Shown: in pieces, positions 1-8,036 of the stretch
How the letters are laid out: the number at the start of each line of letters is the position of its first letter
Position numbering within the stretch: position 1 is the first letter of the stretch
DNA from: Caldilinea sp. CFX5
Lineage (GTDB): Bacteria > Chloroflexota > Anaerolineae > Caldilineales > Caldilineaceae
Direction of reading: 5' to 3'
Assembly: GCA_021405325.1 (NCBI GenBank)
Contig: QWII01000078.1
Location: 1-46,537, forward strand
Length of the DNA stretch: 46,537 nucleotides
The notes under the pieces: model-generated
What the model was told of the DNA's origin: nothing
The model's input: the letters and a program-made list of their open reading frames with translations, nothing else
The model's database searches: none
Position numbers and translations under genes: made by a program

Positions 1-261
1 CGCCGTTTCCTGCGCCGCCTGCAACATGGGCAGCAGACTGGAAAAGTCGTAACGATACGGACGCGTTTCAATGCGATGCCAGCGCACACCATCGCGTGCG
101 GTTGCGATCCCCATTGATCGCAGTCGTTCATAATCAGCACGCACATGTCGGTCATGACCGGTGGCGCTAATCAAATCCAACCGTTTGCCGGCGCGAAGCC
201 GATGACTAGAGCACTCAAACCCCCCTTGAAAGAAAGTCTGAAACAACGATACTTGACTCAA
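1..261 (-). CDS. Glycoside hydrolase-like protein, N-terminal part (beta-glucosidase-like)
   Basis: Only the first 87 codons lie in the window; the gene continues beyond position 1. The reading frame has no ATG. A TTG at 261-259 follows AGGAG by about 8 nt, so I take TTG as the start. The protein opens with FFQGGFECSSHRL, then GKRLDLISATGHDRHVRADY and a DGVRWHRIE segment. This pattern is known to me from bacterial proteins annotated as beta-glucosidase/6-phospho-beta-glucosidase-like TIM-barrel proteins, where it forms the first strands of the barrel. No signal peptide is seen. The catalytic residues would lie outside the window, so activity cannot be judged. Confidence 0.6.
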   Translation of the reverse strand, partial: MSQVSLFQTFFQGGFECSSHRLRAGKRLDLISATGHDRHVRADYERLRSMGIATARDGVRWHRIETRPYRYDFSSLLPMLQAAQETA

Positions 262-545
262 TGAATGCTCTCCTACTATAACTAACGAGTCGCACAAGAA
301 AACGCCCTCAGTTCCTAGCAAAAGGGTATCTTCCGCTCTCGTTGATATAGAGTCGGGACGCCGGCCACGATTCGGGGCTTGTGCCGACGCCCGCTGTACC
401 TATCTTTGTTAACAGGCAGATGCCCCTATTATAAGCATGGCGCGCACAGTGTTGTTGTATCGGGGTATAGATTACAGATATATTGTATGTACATCGACGG
501 AATTACTCTGGTGAGTGGTGGATGGAGGATGGATGGCGCGATTCT

Positions 546-1029
546 TTACTGGTCAAAGGTGTAGTCGGCAACAAGTGGGTGGTGGTCTGAGCCGGCCATG
601 TCAGTGATGACATAGACGCCGATGGGGGTCAGGGGGCTTTGATGAAAGAAGTATTCGAGACGCTAGATGGGTTGCAATCAAGGTGAGTGGTTGCTCATTG
701 CTGTAGAGGACATTGAAGTTTAGGACACGCACGGCAGGCGCGGTGTGTGGCGGCGTTGTCGGGGGACGAAGGATGGGGCCATAGAGTCCAGCAAAGAAGA
801 GGATTGGAATGATCAAGAGCCACGACCACCGTCTGGCGACAAAGAACAGCCCCAATAGCAGCGGGGCCGGCACAAAAAGGTCGGGCGCATAGCGGTTGAG
901 CGCCATCAGCCACCAGGTTGCGTCGCCATACAGCCGCCAGAGGATAAACCAGCCGCTCAGTGCAATGGTGTAAGCAATAGCGCTATTGCGTGCAACGGTA
1001 GCCCCATCTTTTCCGAACATCTTACCCAC
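546..1029 (-). pseudogene. Endonuclease/exonuclease/phosphatase family membrane protein, broken
   Basis: The first part encodes three hydrophobic segments followed by VRVLNFNVLYSNEQ, the usual start of an EEP (endonuclease/exonuclease/phosphatase) domain after an N-terminal membrane region. The middle of the domain is missing. After THL near 668 the reading frame breaks. The other frame then gives RLEYFFHQSPL and ends ITDMAGSDHHPLVADYTFDQ before TAA at 548-546. GSDHHPL is the conserved C-terminal metal/catalytic motif of the family. So both ends survive, but at least one internal deletion and a frameshift separate them. The start is GTG at 1029, overlapping the cytidine deaminase stop, or ATG at 1020. 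Family members are normally about 300 residues; here fewer than 165 codons remain. Confidence 0.75.
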
Positions 1030-1414
1030 GCAGTGATTGGCGCCAGTCGAAGGGCAGAAGTTCCTGAAGCGTAACGATCACGCCATCACTTACCATCACG
1101 GCCGTGTGCAGATTGTCATCATGGATCTGGCTGATAAATTCACGACAGCGCCCGCAGGGTGGCATGATTCGTCCATCCCAGTCGACCGCGATCATCTGCA
1201 AGACACGGTTTTCGCCGGCGGTGATCATGGCCGCCGCTGCGGCATGTTCGGCGCAAAAGCCCATCGAACAGGCGGTGTCGATGCAAACGCCGGTGTACAC
1301 TTTGCCGCTTTCAGCCAAAAGGGCGGCCCCAACGCCGCCGGCATCGGCTGAGGAAGAAAGCTTGCGTGGGTTGATGACTGCTTTGGCTTGTTGGTAGAGT
1401 TCATCAAAAGTCAT
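1022..1414 (-). CDS. Cytidine deaminase-like enzyme
   Basis: A 130-residue zinc-dependent deaminase of the cytidine/blasticidin-S deaminase superfamily. It would convert (deoxy)cytidine or a related base to the uridine form in pyrimidine salvage. Both zinc motifs are present: CAEHAAAAAM supplies the Cys ligand and the proton-shuttling Glu, and PPCGRCREFI supplies two Cys ligands. Length is normal for a tetrameric CDA. I choose the ATG at 1414 because GAGG lies 9 nt upstream; an in-frame ATG at 1429 lacks this. The downstream gene is broken, so this one may be the only working gene of its operon. Exact substrate (cytidine or another aminated compound) cannot be decided from sequence alone. Confidence 0.85.
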   Translation of the reverse strand: MTFDELYQQAKAVINPRKLSSSADAGGVGAALLAESGKVYTGVCIDTACSMGFCAEHAAAAAMITAGENRVLQMIAVDWDGRIMPPCGRCREFISQIHDDNLHTAVMVSDGVIVTLQELLPFDWRQSLRG

Positions 1415-1479
1415 AGGGCATCGCCTCAATTTTTAGTCGTAAGAACCCGGCAACCTGAATAGGCCAATTATACCAATGG

Positions 1480-1653
1480 ATGGCAACCCTGCGCCAGACT
1501 GTCGCCAATTTGGATGAAGCGGTTGCTGCGCTCTTTGATGAATTAGAGCAGTACGTTGCGGATCACAAAGCGCGGGCGTTCAGTAGTCCCGTGCTGCTCT
1601 ACCATGACGCCGAATATCGCGAAAGCGACTGTGCGGTCGAGGCGGCGTGTTGA
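1480..1653 (+). pseudogene. Fragment of a MerR-type regulator effector (GyrI-like) domain
   Basis: A 57-codon frame reading MATLRQTVANLDEAVAALFD and later LLYHDAEYRESDCAVEAAC before TGA. The YHDxEYxExDxxVE pattern is typical of the start of the GyrI-like/AraC effector-binding domain, which follows the coiled-coil helix of MerR-family multidrug regulators. The DNA-binding domain is absent upstream and the rest of the effector domain is absent downstream. An aldo/keto reductase fragment begins directly at the break, in another frame. I read it as a remnant left by a deletion joining two genes, not a working protein. Confidence 0.6.
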
Positions 1654-2024
1654 CCGGCAAATATAGCCAACCGGGGGACGAACCCCGCCGTGAGTCCAGC
1701 GTCAGCGATACCGAACGGGCCGCCGGTGAAGCAGTTGTGCAACTGGCGCAAAGCCTGGGGCGGACGCCGGCGCAAGTGGCCATCAACTGGGTGCGGCAAC
1801 AACCGGGTGTTGTCATTCCCATTTTGGGTTGTCGCACCGAGGCGCAACTGCAAGATAACCTCGGCTGTCTCGATTTCCGCTTAAGCGATGAACAACTGAC
1901 CGCCTTGAACCGCCTTGCCGACTTCAAACAAGGCTTCCCCAGCAGCTTCCTCCACAGCAACCATGTGCGCAACCTGATCTTTGGCGACACCTTTGCTCAG
2001 ATCGATAGCCACCGGGTGGGGTAG
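1650..2024 (+). pseudogene. Aldo/keto reductase, C-terminal half only
   Basis: The 125 codons begin LTGKYSQPGDEPR, which in family members sits around residue 200 of roughly 320. They continue with RTPAQVAINWVRQQPGVVIP and a normal C-terminus ending in TFAQIDSHRVG. The NADPH-binding segment IPILGCRTEAQLQDNLG is present. The N-terminal barrel with the catalytic Asp-Tyr-Lys-His tetrad is absent, and upstream sequence belongs to a different family. No start codon with a ribosome-binding site is evident. This is a decayed gene whose 5' part was lost, probably by the same event that truncated the preceding regulator fragment. Confidence 0.75.
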
Positions 2025-2240
2025 AGCGCAGCGCGTCAGCACCACGAGAACGGTCATCCAGCGTTGCCAGGGCGTCTGGCGCAAAGCCGCCTTGCAATCA
2101 TTGCAAGGCTACGGAGGAAAAGATAAAAACTTGCTGTCACTATTGTCATCATTGTTGTCCTTCTTACAATGTTATTTGCGCCGTCTGCGCTACGATGATC
2201 AGGCAGGGCAGGCGGCATTGGTTTTTGCACAACCCATCGC

Positions 2241-2289
2241 GTTGGTTGGTTCGTTGGTTGAGCCTGTCGAAACCAACGAACCAACCAAC
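2241..2289. repeat. Hairpin repeat with GAGCCTGTCGA loop, copy A
   Basis: Perfect 19-bp arms (GTTGGTTGGTTCGTTGGTT) around the 11-nt loop GAGCCTGTCGA. It is one of five copies in the window, all intergenic; the others are at 4318, 18475, 22568 and 25446. Confidence 0.85.
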
Positions 2290-2417
2290 TATCGCACAAC
2301 CAGATTGCGCTTTGTTTGCCGTTGTGTTAAGAAAGCGCAACATTGCCTCTTTTTGTTACTCAGGCGTCACTCGGCTGGCGTAGAGTAGGGTAGGCATGAC
2401 ATTCCCGACTGCCGGCG

Positions 2418-2441
2418 CTGCTTATCAATGGCGATAAGCAG
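2418..2441 (+). promoter_or_regulatory. Stem-loop in the pckG leader
   Basis: CTGCTTATC and GATAAGCAG form a perfect 9-bp stem with a 6-nt loop, ending 28 nt before the pckG start codon. It could be a regulator-binding palindrome or an mRNA hairpin. Position next to pckG is the only hint of function. Confidence 0.35.
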
Positions 2442-2469
2442 GTAGCTACCCGCTTGGAAAGGCAAAAAG

Positions 2470-4302
2470 ATGAATATTCCCGCGACGATGACGAACCCGC
2501 AACTGCGCACCTGGCTGACAGAGATGATCGACCTCTGCCAACCCGACCAGGTCTATTGGTGTGATGGTTCTCAGGAGGAGTATGACCGGCTCTGTCAACA
2601 GATGGTCGAACGGGGCGCCTTCATTCGTCTCAATCCGGCCAAACGCCCCAACAGTTTCTTAGCACGTTCCGACCCTGGTGATGTGGCGCGCGTCGAAGAT
2701 CGCACCTTTATTTGCAGCCTGAACAAAAGCGACGCCGGCCCGACCAACAACTGGGTTCATCCGCGTGAGATGAAGGAGACGCTCACCAAACTCTTTACCG
2801 GCTGTATGCGGGGGCGCACTATGTATGTCGTCCCCTTTAGCATGGGGCCGGTCGGCTCACCCATCGCCCACATTGGCATTGAGTTGACTGACTCGCCCTA
2901 TGTGGTGGTGAGTATGCGCATCATGACGCGTATGGGGTGTAAGGTGCTGGAAGTGTTGGGCGATGGCGACTTTGTGCCTTGCATCCATTCGGTGGGGATG
3001 CCGTTGGCGCCGGGGCAAAAAGATGTGACCTGGCCGTGTAATAAAGAGCAGAAGTACATTGTCCACTTTCCCGAAGAGCGTTCGATCTGGTCCTTCGGCA
3101 GCGGTTATGGCGGCAACGCGCTGCTGGGGAAAAAGTGTTTTGCGCTACGTATCGCCTCAATTCTAGCGCGTGATGAAGGCTGGCTGGCCGAACACATGTT
3201 GATCCTGGGCGTCGAAGATCCGCAGGGGCGTAAGACCTATATCGGAGCGGCCTTCCCCAGCGCCTGTGGCAAGACCAACTTTGCCATGTTGATCCCGCCG
3301 CCCATGTTTCAGGAAGAGGGCTGGAAAGTCACCACGGTGGGCGACGACATTGCCTGGATCAAACCGGGCGCCGATGGCAAGCTTCATGCCATCAACCCCG
3401 AAGCCGGCTTCTTTGGCGTGGCGCCCGGCACGTCGGCGCACTCAAACCCGAATGCCATGGCTTCGATCAGCGCCAACACCATCTTTACCAATGTGGCGCT
3501 CACCGATGACGGCGATGTCTGGTGGGAAGGGATGACCAAAACGTCGCCGGCCCACCTGATCGACTGGACGGGGCAGGCGTGGACGCCCGACTGTGGTCGC
3601 ACCGCCGCTCATCCCAATGCGCGCTTTACGGCGCCCCTCAGCCAATGCCCTTCCGTTGACCCCGCCTATGATGACCCCAACGGTGTAACCATTTCGGCCT
3701 TTATCTTCGGCGGACGGCGCAGCACAGTCGTCCCGCTGATCTATCAAGCCTTTAACTGGAACTATGGCGTCTATGCCGCGGCCACAATGGGGTCAGAGAC
3801 AACCGCCGCCGCCGCCGGCAAGCTGGGCGAAGTGCGCCGTGATCCCTTTGCTATGTTGCCCTTTAGCGGCTACCACCTGGCCGACTACTTCCACCACTGG
3901 CTGGATGTGGGGCGCCAGGTCGCTAATCCGCCCCGTATCTTCAATGTCAACTGGTTCCGCCGCGATGCCGCGGGTAACTTCCTCTGGCCCGGTTTTAGTG
4001 ACAACATGCGGATTCTCAAGTGGGTAGTCGAGCGGGTGCGCGGGCGCGTCACCAGCATTGAAAGCCCTATCGGCTGGATGCCCCGCTACGAAGACCTCGA
4101 CTGGCGGGGCCTCTGCTTTGCGCCCGACCAGTTTCGCGCCTTGATGACGGTGGATCGCCAGGAGTGGCAACAGGAGATCCTGTCGCATGAAGAACTCTTT
4201 ATCAAGCTCTATGACCGTTTGCCCAAAGAACTCATTTTTATCCGCGAACTGATCCTCTCCAGCTTATGGCGCTCCCCGGAACACTGGACGTGGGAGGAGT
4301 AG
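2470..4302 (+). CDS. pckG: Phosphoenolpyruvate carboxykinase (GTP)
   Basis: A 610-residue, full-length GTP-dependent PEPCK. It interconverts oxaloacetate + GTP and PEP + GDP + CO2, the entry step of gluconeogenesis, in the cytosol. The P-loop [13 protein letters not shown] with the hyper-reactive active-site Cys is near residue 265, followed by the [11 protein letters not shown] metal/nucleotide motif. [18 protein letters not shown] and the C-terminal [15 protein letters not shown] segment are also family hallmarks. The sequence belongs to the GTP class rather than the ATP class, as the length and the CGKT P-loop show. The ATG follows GGAAAGG. It stands alone, flanked on both sides by hairpin repeats. 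Its PEP product could feed the PTS-dependent dihydroxyacetone kinase encoded further right. Confidence 0.97.
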   Translation: MNIPATMTNPQLRTWLTEMIDLCQPDQVYWCDGSQEEYDRLCQQMVERGAFIRLNPAKRPNSFLARSDPGDVARVEDRTFICSLNKSDAGPTNNWVHPREMKETLTKLFTGCMRGRTMYVVPFSMGPVGSPIAHIGIELTDSPYVVVSMRIMTRMGCKVLEVLGDGDFVPCIHSVGMPLAPGQKDVTWPCNKEQKYIVHFPEERSIWSFGSGYGGNALLGKKCFALRIASILARDEGWLAEHMLILGVEDPQGRKTYIGAAFPSACGKTNFAMLIPPPMFQEEGWKVTTVGDDIAWIKPGADGKLHAINPEAGFFGVAPGTSAHSNPNAMASISANTIFTNVALTDDGDVWWEGMTKTSPAHLIDWTGQAWTPDCGRTAAHPNARFTAPLSQCPSVDPAYDDPNGVTISAFIFGGRRSTVVPLIYQAFNWNYGVYAAATMGSETTAAAAGKLGEVRRDPFAMLPFSGYHLADYFHHWLDVGRQVANPPRIFNVNWFRRDAAGNFLWPGFSDNMRILKWVVERVRGRVTSIESPIGWMPRYEDLDWRGLCFAPDQFRALMTVDRQEWQQEILSHEELFIKLYDRLPKELIFIRELILSSLWRSPEHWTWEE

Positions 4303-4317
4303 GCGAGAAATTGGGGT

Positions 4318-4364
4318 AGTTGGTTGGTTCGTTGGTTGAGCCTGTCGAAACCAATGAACCAACT
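4318..4364. repeat. Hairpin repeat, copy B (imperfect)
   Basis: AGTTGGTTGGTTCGTTGGTT, loop GAGCCTGTCGA, then a shorter right arm AACCAATGAACCAACT with one mismatch and a lost GGTT unit. It lies 15 nt after the pckG stop, where it might also act as a transcription-terminating hairpin. Confidence 0.8.
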
Positions 4365-4500
4365 GCGTAGAACCGCAGAAGTTGCGCTGATGAATTAATT
4401 TGATGGCGTGTTGGAAACGGTGGAGTCGGGTCTCCAATTGCGCACCGGCTTTGGCACGCTTGCTCTGCCGGCGAATGTGCGGGAAAAGTTGCAACGCCGT

Positions 4501-4530
4501 TTAGCATTTTCGTGGCATTTCGGCTATACT
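4501..4530 (+). promoter_or_regulatory. Candidate sigma70 promoter for the antitoxin/PIN operon
   Basis: TTAGCA (-35, 4 of 6 consensus) and TATACT (-10, 5 of 6) are separated by 18 nt. The antitoxin start lies about 40 nt downstream, and an AGGAG ribosome-binding site intervenes. Confidence 0.45.
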
Positions 4531-4570
4531 AACCATAGAGCGATTGCCGTATACACCTTAGGAGTTTATG

Positions 4571-4819
4571 ATGACCATTCAGTCTATTCAACATCAGCGA
4601 GAAACACCGTTAGCTACGGATGCTATTTTGATGCGACTTGATGCGATCATGTACGAATTGCAGGCGCTGCGCCAGGCAATTCTCGTGGCCCAACCCCAGC
4701 CAGCCACCAGCATTGTGGATCAATTGTGGGGGGCGCTAGGGCAAGGCATACCGGAAGAAATGCGCGAGCTAAAAGAAGATATCTACTTGGAGATCTTTGA
4801 CGATGAGTCACCCCATTAG
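4571..4819 (+). CDS. Small antitoxin-like protein paired with a PIN toxin
   Basis: An 82-residue protein beginning MTIQSIQHQRE. A middle helix (DAILMRLDAIMYELQALRQA) is followed by a charged tail ending EDIYLEIFDDESPH. I do not recognise a named DNA-binding fold. Its small size, acidic C-terminus and 17-nt overlap with a downstream PIN-domain gene match the layout of VapBC-type modules, where the first protein binds and neutralises the RNase. AGGAG lies 6 nt before the ATG at 4571 and only 3 nt before the ATG at 4568, so 4571 is preferred. Its partner toxin is now interrupted, leaving a possibly orphaned antitoxin. The region has lower GC than pckG. Confidence 0.6.
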   Translation: MTIQSIQHQRETPLATDAILMRLDAIMYELQALRQAILVAQPQPATSIVDQLWGALGQGIPEEMRELKEDIYLEIFDDESPH

Positions 4820-5387
4820 TAGCTTCCGTGGCGACAATCTCTATTTGGATACGATGGTCTTCTATACAGTGCTGCGTGCCAGCAATCCAGCGGCTCGTAC
4901 GCTTTTACGGCAAGTTGAAAGTGGCATTTATCAGGCTTACACGGCATCTCTAAGCTTTGACGAATTAGCTTATCGTTAGGAGTTACGCAGTTGACGGGCG
5001 CTACCAGAGACCTGTCAGGTTTCGCAAACCTGACAGGTCTTGTCCAACTGCGTAACTCCTAATCGTATGTTGCTTGGTTTCATTCGTGACAAATATGGTA
5101 AATCACCGCAGGATCGGCTGCGCCAGGATCAAGCAGGCGTCATAAGAGAATTTTACCCACAAATCGATAGACTTCGCAATCAACTACTGCTACTACCCAA
5201 CCTGACTGTACTTGACATAACAGCGGCGGATTTGATTGCCATGCATCGCAACTGTTTGGCTTATCATTTGCTCCCGCGTGATGCCTTGCACCTGGTTGCC
5301 ATGCAGAAAGTCGGTTGCGAGAATTTGGTCAGTCTTGATAGTGATTTTGATCATATCCCTAATATCCAACGCTACACTTTTGAATAG
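4803..5387 (+). pseudogene. PIN-domain toxin (VapC-like) split by a palindromic insertion
   Basis: The gene reads from ATG 4803 to TATCGT at 4976, where a palindromic element begins with TAG and stops translation after 58 residues. Removing the 85-bp element and one copy of the ATCGT duplication joins DELAYR to MLLGFIRDKYGK in frame. This gives a 164-residue protein ending in QRYTFE. The four acidic positions expected of a PIN ribonuclease are all there: LYLDT, SFDELAY, LPRDALHL and SLDSDFD. So the ancestral protein was a complete RNase toxin and the insertion is probably recent. The right half (from about 5067) keeps a long frame but has no evident start with a ribosome-binding site. The upstream antitoxin gene is intact. 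Confidence 0.85.
4977..5061. mobile_element. 85-bp palindromic mini-element inserted in the PIN gene
   Basis: Terminal inverted repeats are TAGGAGTTACGCAGTTG and its complement. Inside is a second perfect palindrome, AGACCTGTCAGGTTT / AAACCTGACAGGTCT, around CGC. The element is flanked by the 5-bp direct repeat ATCGT (4972-4976 and 5062-5066). It has no coding capacity, so any transposase would act in trans. Confidence 0.85.
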
Positions 5388-5452
5388 GTTGCTTTCATAA
5401 AAATAAATATCTACGTGCATCATTGTTTTACTTAAAGATAGCGAGGGGTTTT

Positions 5453-7279
5453 ATGACTACTTCCCAAAGCAGTGGCTTGGTACTTGCAGCATGGCAACCC
5501 TATATAGTGGATGCACCAAGCAAGAAGATCAGCATCGAGCCTGCCCGCTATGAAGTTGTCATAGAACGCGGCATACGTATTCCAATGCGGGATGGCATAG
5601 AATTGGCAGCTATCCTTTGGCGCCCCAAAGAACAAGGTATTTACCCAGCATTGGTTGAACGCGCACCACACCGCCTTGAAGACCGGACTGGTCCACCGGG
5701 CGAATATTACGCAGCGCGTGGCTATGCCGTGCTTGGGGTGGGGTTACGCGGTTGCTCCGGCTCTGGTGGCGAGTTTCTAGGGCCAATGCCGGGAACTCAG
5801 TTTGGCGATGGTTATGATCTGATTGAGTGGGTTGCAGCACAAACGTGGTGCAACGGCCAAGTTGGCATGCTATGCGGCTCAATCAGCGGGTTTACACAAT
5901 ATCAAACGGCCGTTGAAGCGCCACTTCATCTAAAAGCCCTCCTTGTACGTGAGGGGCCTTTCAGCACCGAAACAGTAGGTGGTCTAATCCCGCTACTCGG
6001 GTTACAATTTACGGCGATGGCATGGACTGAGCAACAACTTGAACATTACCAAGCTGAAACTCAACAACGGGTTCAGCGGATGCTCCAAGAGTGGGAACAA
6101 GGTTGGCAAATTGCTTACAGTAGCGCCGATTCTCATAGTCCACTATTGCCCGTTCCCGACCTGTTGAAACGCCTACCGCTCTACCCTAACCTATTCTTTA
6201 CTGGAGTTGCTGATTATTATAATGATTGGATTATCGCTCCGCAGCAGCCAGATTGGCAGCAGAGCGCTGAATTAGAGAGCAGAGTAGACCAAATCCAGAT
6301 CCCAATCTGTCATCTTGGCGGTTGGTTTGATAACTTTTTGTCCAGCACATTAGCGGCCTTTACATTGATGCAACAGCGCGCGAAAACGCCACAAGCGCGC
6401 AATGGACAACGCTTGATCATTGGCCCATGGGTTCACGGACCGATGAACACCCACGGTAAGCCGGTTGGTCTGCTGGAATTTGGGCCAAACGCAGAACTTG
6501 ATTTTTATGCATTTCGGCAACGCTGGTATGATGCTCATCTCCGTAACCAAGGCACGCTTGAAAACGATCCCGTAGTTTGGCTTTATTTGATCGGCGCTGA
6601 TCGTTGGCTTGGCTTTGATACATGGCCACCGCCACCGGCTACACCAACGTCGTGGTACCTACAAACAGATATGCTTACAGAAACAGCACCTGATGGCGCG
6701 CAAGATCCGGATGTCTACGAGTATGATCCAGATAACCCGGTTCCCACATTGGCTGGCGATGGGAATATGGGGATTGGCCTCGATCAACGACCGATTGAAC
6801 ACCGTCTGCTCACCTATACCTCTGCACCCTTAGCACATCCGCTAACCCTTATCGGCCCAGTGAAGGCTATTTTGTATGCAGCATCGAGTGCATGTGACAC
6901 GGATTGGATTGTGCGCGTGACAATGGTGCGACCTGACGGCGCCTCGGTGATCCTATCAAGTGGTGTCTTACGCGCTCGATACCGTCATTCCCTCACAGAA
7001 GCCCAACTGCTCACCCCTGACCAACCTGAGCGCTTTGAGATCGAGATGATACCTGTTTCTATCGTTATTCCGGCCCAAAATCGCTTACGCTTCACAGTTA
7101 CCAGCAGCGATTTTCCTGCTTTCGACCGTAATTTGAACACCGAGGAAACCATCGGGTACGGAAGACATGGACAGAAAGCGATCAACCGCATCTATCATGA
7201 TCATTTGCGTCCATCGCACGTCCTCCTACCGGTACTAAACATGAATGCTGAAGGTGACGCGAATTCTTCTCTGCAATAG
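5453..7279 (+). CDS. CocE/NonD family hydrolase
   Basis: A 608-residue alpha/beta hydrolase of the X-Pro dipeptidyl-peptidase S15 / cocaine-esterase family, which cleaves esters or amides. Family members open with IPMRDGIELAAILWRP, seen here near residue 43. The nucleophile motif is VGMLCGSISG with Ser143; alignment with CocE proteins (VGMFGVSYLG) supports this Ser. GGWFDNF and IIGPWVHG supply the catalytic Asp and His. The C-terminal 200 residues (from about RLLTYTSAPL) match the jelly-roll domain that closes the active site. No signal peptide is visible, so it is probably cytosolic. ATG 5453 follows GAGGGG by 4 nt; an earlier in-frame start at 5423 lacks a site. The substrate is unknown. 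It ends 2 nt from a convergent gene. Confidence 0.88.
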   Translation: MTTSQSSGLVLAAWQPYIVDAPSKKISIEPARYEVVIERGIRIPMRDGIELAAILWRPKEQGIYPALVERAPHRLEDRTGPPGEYYAARGYAVLGVGLRGCSGSGGEFLGPMPGTQFGDGYDLIEWVAAQTWCNGQVGMLCGSISGFTQYQTAVEAPLHLKALLVREGPFSTETVGGLIPLLGLQFTAMAWTEQQLEHYQAETQQRVQRMLQEWEQGWQIAYSSADSHSPLLPVPDLLKRLPLYPNLFFTGVADYYNDWIIAPQQPDWQQSAELESRVDQIQIPICHLGGWFDNFLSSTLAAFTLMQQRAKTPQARNGQRLIIGPWVHGPMNTHGKPVGLLEFGPNAELDFYAFRQRWYDAHLRNQGTLENDPVVWLYLIGADRWLGFDTWPPPPATPTSWYLQTDMLTETAPDGAQDPDVYEYDPDNPVPTLAGDGNMGIGLDQRPIEHRLLTYTSAPLAHPLTLIGPVKAILYAASSACDTDWIVRVTMVRPDGASVILSSGVLRARYRHSLTEAQLLTPDQPERFEIEMIPVSIVIPAQNRLRFTVTSSDFPAFDRNLNTEETIGYGRHGQKAINRIYHDHLRPSHVLLPVLNMNAEGDANSSLQ

Positions 7280-7281
7280 TT

Positions 7282-7887
7282 TTAGCTGTTACGAAGTTGT
7301 TTGGACGCACCGATGCCTTTGCTGGCTTCCGCCTTTTGCGCTGTCTCTTCATCAAGAATAATACGAATCACCGCCGCCAGCGGCACCGCATCGGTAAACT
7401 TCTTGCCATAGTCCAGGTTAAAGGTGTAATCAAAATCCGGCGGATTGGCCCCCTGGTTGTGCTGCATGATCGTCTCCAGTTTGTCGAGCGCTTTGGCGAT
7501 TTTGGCTTCCGGGGTGGCGGCGGCCTCGTATTCATCCCACAAGGCAACCAACAATTCCTGGCTTGCGACCGGCAACGGCGCGACCAGCGTCAACAGATCG
7601 GCGCGCTCACCGTCGGCTTTGGGGGCGTTGGCATCCTGGTGGATCGCCGGGATGTCACCACGGATCGCCTCGCCTAAATCATGCACAATACAGAGCTTCA
7701 GTAACCGCCCGGTATCAATGCCCGGAAAATAGTCGGCCAACACCAGCGCCATCAGACAGAGCCGCCAGGTGTGCGACGCCGTGCTCTCCTGCTGCCCACC
7801 CGATGTCCAGGAGGTGCGCAATACATTTTTCAAACGCTCGGCTTCCCGTAGAAAGGCGAGGACGCCGGTGAGTTCATTGGCATTCAT
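7282..7887 (-). CDS. HD-domain phosphohydrolase (YfbR/HDDC2-like 5'-nucleotidase)
   Basis: A 201-residue metal-dependent phosphohydrolase. The HD signature is laid out as in YfbR/HDDC2 proteins: ASHTWRL with His39, IVHDLGEAIRGDIP with His69-Asp70, Glu73 and Asp78, and a distal Asp in KALDKLET. Proteins of this group remove the phosphate from deoxynucleoside 5'-monophosphates. ATG 7887 has AAGGG 6 nt upstream. The last 20 residues are Ala/Lys-rich and probably disordered. The gene is monocistronic, converging on the CocE gene. Confidence 0.85.
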   Translation of the reverse strand: MNANELTGVLAFLREAERLKNVLRTSWTSGGQQESTASHTWRLCLMALVLADYFPGIDTGRLLKLCIVHDLGEAIRGDIPAIHQDANAPKADGERADLLTLVAPLPVASQELLVALWDEYEAAATPEAKIAKALDKLETIMQHNQGANPPDFDYTFNLDYGKKFTDAVPLAAVIRIILDEETAQKAEASKGIGASKQLRNS

Positions 7888-7913
7888 TAACAACCCTTTG
7901 CAATGCTTATACT

Positions 7914-7970
7914 GCTCACAGCCAGCCCGTGACTAGCGATAGGGACGCCAGTCACGGACTGGCTGTGAGC
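7914..7970. repeat. Intergenic inverted repeat (GCTCACAGCC family)
   Basis: 21-bp arms with one mismatch around a 15-nt loop. The arm GCTCACAGCCAGCCCGTGAC resembles the arm of the palindrome at 40684, GCTCGTAGCCGGTTCGTGAC, with paired changes on both sides. Confidence 0.75.
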
Positions 7971-8036
7971 GATAGGTGTACTGTCACGCTGCGACAAGAA
8001 AAACCATACCGCATCATCGCTGATTGTACAAAACCG

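Larger units (their letters stand above)
2025..2469. other. Intergenic region before pckG
   Basis: 445 bases without a credible gene. It holds a 21-bp near-perfect palindrome at 2089-2109 (GCCTTGCAAT, one C, then its complement), the 49-bp hairpin repeat at 2241-2289 and a stem-loop at 2418-2441. No convincing sigma70 promoter was found by eye. Confidence 0.6.

Noticed and set aside
379..564. 61-codon plus-strand open frame
   Set aside because: No ribosome-binding site, no recognisable domain, odd Cys/Tyr-rich composition; it covers the gap between two minus-strand genes and the 3' end of the broken EEP gene.
4803..5387. Reading the two PIN halves as two separate genes
   Set aside because: The 5-bp duplication and exact frame restoration after removing the element show one interrupted gene; the second half has no plausible start.
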